Shown here piece by piece: positions 49,988 through 52,811 of a DNA stretch of 52,811 nucleotides. Position 1 is the first letter of the stretch. The number at the start of each line of letters is the position of its first letter. Source of the DNA: Streptomyces aurantiacus JA 4570. Its GTDB lineage: Bacteria; Actinomycetota; Actinomycetes; Streptomycetales; Streptomycetaceae. A program made the position numbers and the translations under genes. The notes beneath the pieces were generated by a model. It had not been told where the DNA came from. It did no database searches and was given only the letters and a program-made list of their open reading frames with translations. The stretch lies in NCBI RefSeq assembly GCF_000414115.1, contig NZ_AOPZ01000519.1, positions 1-52,811 on the forward strand, written 5' to 3'.

Positions 49988-50227
49988 TCACAACACCGTT
50001 TCCGACGCCGCGGCCGCGACGACGCACGCCACGGCCAGGGCGAGCATCAACCCGCGCGTCCACCCACCCACGCTCCGTGCTCGTGGGCATTCCGCCGGCG
50101 AGACGTCCGCGAGGGTCTCGCACAAGCGGCATTCGCCTCCCGTCGTGACGGGACTGTCGAGCCAGTAGGCGCCGAACAGTTCGGCTCCTGTGGGCGGGGC
50201 CTGATCGGAATCCTCGATGGTCTCCAT
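49988..50227 (-). CDS. Small protein with C-terminal membrane anchor and CxxC
   Basis: A 79-residue protein: acidic N-terminus (METIEDSDQAPPTGAELFG), then GGECRLCETLADVSPAEC with three Cys that could bind a metal, and a C-terminal hydrophobic helix (GLMLALAVACVVAAAAS). This is a tail-anchored layout. The ATG at 50227 lacks a clear SD; upstream in-frame starts would extend it by up to 39 residues. Confidence 0.5.
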   Translation of the reverse strand: METIEDSDQAPPTGAELFGAYWLDSPVTTGGECRLCETLADVSPAECPRARSVGGWTRGLMLALAVACVVAAAASETVL

Positions 50228-50384
50228 GTACGGGCCAACGAGGGGCCGACGGGGTCCGGTACGTGCTTCGCAGCTCCGTTGCAGGGATTTCACCGCGGCG
50301 TGATCACGCAGATAAGCAGACCTTAGGGGTGCCCGGTGGGGCAACTCCTTGACACCTCAGTCCTGTTGAGCAACTCTGCTGGTC

Positions 50385-50969
50385 ATGGAGTGGACAGGGG
50401 TACGTTACGCGGAAGGGCCGAGCGTCGAGGTACGCATCTGGATCGACGCGCCGCCCCAGCGGGTGTGGGCCTTCGCGAGCGACATCGCGCGAATGCCGGA
50501 GCGCAGCGGCGAGTTGCAGGCCGTGGAGTGGCTGGACGGAGCCGTCGCCCCCGCGCGCGGGGCGTGCTTCGCCGGGCACAACGAGCACGAGGCGTTCGGC
50601 GAGTGGACCACGGTGTCCCACGTGGTCGAGTGCGAGGCGCCGCGGGTCTTCGGGTGGGCGGTGACCGACCCCGAACACCCCAGCGCCACCTGGCGGTTCA
50701 GCCTGCGCGAGCGCGACGGCGGCACCGAGCTGACGCACTGGATGCGGATGGGCCCGGCCCGGTCCGGGGTCTCGCTCGCGATCGAGCGGATGCCGGAGAA
50801 GGAACAGAAGATCGTCTTCGTGCGGATGCGGGAGCTGGAGCTGGGGATGAGCGCGACGGTCGAGGCCATCAAGGCGCTCGCCGAATCTGGTGCCGAGTCT
50901 GGTGCTGGTGCCGACGCCGTCACCGGTGCCGACGCCGACACCGTCACCGGTTCGGAGCGTGACGCCTGA
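50385..50969 (+). CDS. SRPBCC (polyketide cyclase-like) family protein
   Basis: A 194-residue START/Bet-v1-fold protein: VEVRIWIDAPPQRVWAFASDIARMPERS at the N-terminus, a hydrophobic ligand cavity pattern (GACFAGHNEHEAFGEWTTVSHV), and C-terminal helix ERMPEKEQKIVFVRMRELE. The last about 28 residues are a Gly/Ala/Asp-rich repeat (AESGAESGAGADAVTGADAD) not part of the fold. It probably binds a small hydrophobic ligand. Its stop overlaps the next ATG by one base, linking it to the LLM oxidoreductase. Confidence 0.83.
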   Translation: MEWTGVRYAEGPSVEVRIWIDAPPQRVWAFASDIARMPERSGELQAVEWLDGAVAPARGACFAGHNEHEAFGEWTTVSHVVECEAPRVFGWAVTDPEHPSATWRFSLRERDGGTELTHWMRMGPARSGVSLAIERMPEKEQKIVFVRMRELELGMSATVEAIKALAESGAESGAGADAVTGADADTVTGSERDA

Positions 50970-52057
50970 TGCGTACCGCCACCACCATCGAGGCGTCCGG
51001 CGGCGACTGGCAGGACACCGTCGCCTACGTCACCGAGGCCGAGAAGCTCGGCATGGACATCTGCTGGGTCGCCGAGGCGTGGGGCGCCGAAGCGCCTTCC
51101 CCGCTCGGCTACTTGGCGGCCCGGACCGAGCGCATGCTGCTCGGCTCCGGCATCATCCAGCTCGCCACCCGCACCCCCGTCGCCATCGCCCGCACGGCGA
51201 TCACGCTGTCCAACATCTCCGGCGGCCGGTTCCTGCTCGGTCTCGGCCCGTCCGGGCCGCAGGTCGTCGAAGGGCTGCACGGGGTTCCCTTCGACCGTCC
51301 CCTGGCGCGCATGCGGGAGACCGTCGAGATCGTGCGGCAGGCGGCGACCGGCGAGAAAATCGCTTACGAGGGACGGGAGTTCACCATTCCGCTGCCGGGC
51401 GGCGAGGCCAGGCCGATGCGTCTGGCGACGCGCGCCGAACACGATCTGCCCGTCTACCTGGCCACGCTCTCACCCCGCATGCTCCGCCTGACCGGCCGCG
51501 TCGCCGACGGCTGGCTCGGCACCAGCTTCGTCCCCGAAGGCGCCCGGGCGGCCTACTTCGACCACCTGGACGCCGGACTCGCCGAAGCGGGCCGGAAGCG
51601 GACGGAACTCGACATCTGCCAGGGCGCCGAGGTGGCGTTCGCCGAGGACGAGGACGCCCTGCGCGCCATGGTCGCCTGGCGCAAGAAGGAACTCGCCTTC
51701 AGCCTCGGCGGCATGGGCTCTGCGTCCACCAACTTCTACAACGACGCGTACAGCCGCCAGGGCTGGGCCGATGTCGCCGCGGCCGTGCGCGAGCGCTGGC
51801 AGGCGGGCGACCGGGACGGCGCGGCACGGCTGGTCAGCGACGAGATGGTCCTCGCGACGACGCTCATCGGCACCGAGGACATGGTGCGCGAACGGCTGCG
51901 GGTGTGGCGGGCGGCGGGGGTCACCACGGTCCGCTTCTATCCGGCCGGTGACACCCTCGACGCCCGCCTCACCACGCTGGGCCGGGCCATCGACCTCGTA
52001 CGGGATCTCGATGTACGGGACGTGGACCGGCGGGACGAGGGTCAGGCCGGTTCGTAG
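50969..52057 (+). CDS. LLM-class (probably F420-dependent) oxidoreductase
   Basis: A 362-residue TIM-barrel luciferase-like oxidoreductase: TIEASGGDWQDTVAYVTEAEKLGMDICWVAEAWGAEAPSPLGYLAARTERMLLGSGI is the N-terminal signature; NISGGRFLLGLGPSGPQVVEGLHG and RPLARMRETVEIVRQA follow, with a C-terminal helix GTEDMVRERLRVWRAAGVTTV. The pattern fits F420 rather than FMN users, which is the common case in Streptomyces. Coupled to the SRPBCC gene; its end overlaps the convergent HD-domain gene by 16 bp. Confidence 0.88.
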   Translation: MRTATTIEASGGDWQDTVAYVTEAEKLGMDICWVAEAWGAEAPSPLGYLAARTERMLLGSGIIQLATRTPVAIARTAITLSNISGGRFLLGLGPSGPQVVEGLHGVPFDRPLARMRETVEIVRQAATGEKIAYEGREFTIPLPGGEARPMRLATRAEHDLPVYLATLSPRMLRLTGRVADGWLGTSFVPEGARAAYFDHLDAGLAEAGRKRTELDICQGAEVAFAEDEDALRAMVAWRKKELAFSLGGMGSASTNFYNDAYSRQGWADVAAAVRERWQAGDRDGAARLVSDEMVLATTLIGTEDMVRERLRVWRAAGVTTVRFYPAGDTLDARLTTLGRAIDLVRDLDVRDVDRRDEGQAGS

Positions 52058-52728
52058 CCCTCGTAGTCGCCCCAGCCGGGAGCCTGCGTGACCTGCTCCC
52101 ACAGCGGCCAGTTCGCCCCCGTCCGCTGGCGCACCAGCTCGCCGGGGAGGGTGAACAGCGGCGCCTTGCCGGGCTTGGCGAGCGCCTGGCCGAGGATCGC
52201 GTCACGCAGCGCGGCGGCCGTGTGCAGGCGGGGAAGCACCGCGTGCACACGGTCGGCGTACCCGGCCGGAAGTTCCTTCGCGCTGCCCGCGACGTCCAAC
52301 CGGGCTCCGGCGCTCACCAGCGCGATCTCGGGGCGTTTGCGCAGGGCGATGCTGTCCGTGGAGTGCAGCGCGATGGCGTCCCAGACCACCTCCACGCGGT
52401 CGGCCGACACGCCCTCGCGGGTGAGGAACTCGGCGGCGACGTCGGCGCCGTCGACCTCGAAACGCTGGTGCCGGTCGCCCTCGGCGCTGAGCCCCGCGTC
52501 GTGCAGCACGCAGCCGAGGAAGAGCAACTCGTCGTCGTAGTCGCGGTCGGGCAGCACTCCGTCCTGTTCGCCGAGGTACCGGCCGTAGAGGTAGGTGCGC
52601 AGGCTGTGGTTGAAGAGCGCGGGGGACTCCAGGGAGCGGGCGTAGCGCATCGCCCGTGCGGCCAAGTCGCCCTTGGGAAAGGGCAGTTCGTCGTATCCGT
52701 CGAAGTCGTCTTCGTAGGCGTTGTCCAT
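52042..52728 (-). CDS. HD-domain phosphohydrolase-like protein
   Basis: A 228-residue HD-superfamily protein: FNHSLRTYLYGRYLGEQDG (first His), LFLGCVLHDAGLS (HD doublet), and VVWDAIALHSTDSIAL (further His and Asp). The spacing resembles cyanamide-hydratase/YfbR-like HD proteins; substrate unknown. The tail is Trp/Gly-rich (NWPLWEQVTQAPGWGDYEGY). It converges on the LLM gene with a 16-bp overlap. The last 83 bp of the window (52729-52811) hold its upstream region and no other gene. Confidence 0.83.
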   Translation of the reverse strand: MDNAYEDDFDGYDELPFPKGDLAARAMRYARSLESPALFNHSLRTYLYGRYLGEQDGVLPDRDYDDELLFLGCVLHDAGLSAEGDRHQRFEVDGADVAAEFLTREGVSADRVEVVWDAIALHSTDSIALRKRPEIALVSAGARLDVAGSAKELPAGYADRVHAVLPRLHTAAALRDAILGQALAKPGKAPLFTLPGELVRQRTGANWPLWEQVTQAPGWGDYEGYEPA

Positions 52729-52811
52729 GACTCACGATTCTTGGACCCCCCACGGATGTCCGCAATGACGAGAAGCCCACCTATCCTGCCAAGCCCGCAG
52801 CCCGCAGCCCG

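Overview
The window is high-GC actinobacterial DNA, almost certainly from Streptomyces or a close relative. The evidence is strong G/C bias at third codon positions, GTG starts and GTGA/ATGA stop-start overlaps, a mycothiol-linked formaldehyde detoxification pair, an F420-type LLM oxidoreductase, a TipA-type MerR regulator, fused-domain ECF sigma factors of the ECF41 and ECF42 types, and many leaderless regulator genes. No rRNA, tRNA, CRISPR array, insertion sequence or integrase was seen. It looks like a chromosomal accessory region.

Layout. 1-6700: the start of a secreted D,D-carboxypeptidase; an ECF41 sigma factor diverging from its AhpD-like partner; a coiled-coil/winged-helix protein; a lipoprotein and a small crystallin-like exported protein; a Crp-family regulator diverging from a YciI protein; a GNAT enzyme. 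6800-17100: an Fsr-type MFS exporter gene broken by a 19-bp tandem duplication, next to its AraC regulator; an XRE-cupin regulator; GNAT; glutathione peroxidase with a FetB-like permease; S-(hydroxymethyl)mycothiol dehydrogenase with its metallo-beta-lactamase hydrolase; an iron-box-controlled DUF2470 protein; isochorismatase-like hydrolase; a PanE-like reductase diverging from a CGNR zinc-finger regulator. 17190-22490 (minus): a locus with an NHL propeller protein (two frameshifts), a second protein sharing its C-terminal domain, a family 2 glycosyltransferase and a small membrane protein. 22870-26460: an arsenic island with two ArsR repressors, Acr3, two ArsC-type reductases and a decayed flavoprotein gene. 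26490-28140: a DGPF protein/ECF42 sigma operon with its probable target promoter. 28145-42960: a lactonase, a membrane protein, a secreted TNT-domain protein with a small downstream partner, a lipoate ligase, a FolC-like ligase, a zinc-stress pair (zinc-free L32 and a G3E GTPase), DoxX/AraC, TipA/GT1, a GST/repeat-protein pair, and P450/TetR.

The most interesting region is 43087-48545: eight collinear, tightly packed genes that form an amino-group carrier protein (LysW-type) pathway. They encode a DapB paralogue, a homocitrate-synthase-like enzyme, the carrier LysW, the ATP-grasp ligase LysX, the reductase LysY, the kinase LysZ and a class I glutamine amidotransferase. Streptomyces make lysine through diaminopimelate, so this is probably specialised metabolism: an amino acid would be tethered to the carrier, phosphorylated, reduced to a semialdehyde, perhaps cyclised and reduced by the DapB-like enzyme, then released. 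LysJ and LysK, the usual transaminase and releasing peptidase, are missing. The carrier ends in DWGQ instead of the expected DWGE, which removes the side-chain carboxylate normally used for attachment, and a glutamine-amidotransferase fold sits in the same operon. That combination looks new.

The last 4 kb holds a small-ORF pair of unknown function, an HxlR regulator, a small membrane protein, a coupled SRPBCC/LLM pair and an HD-domain protein.
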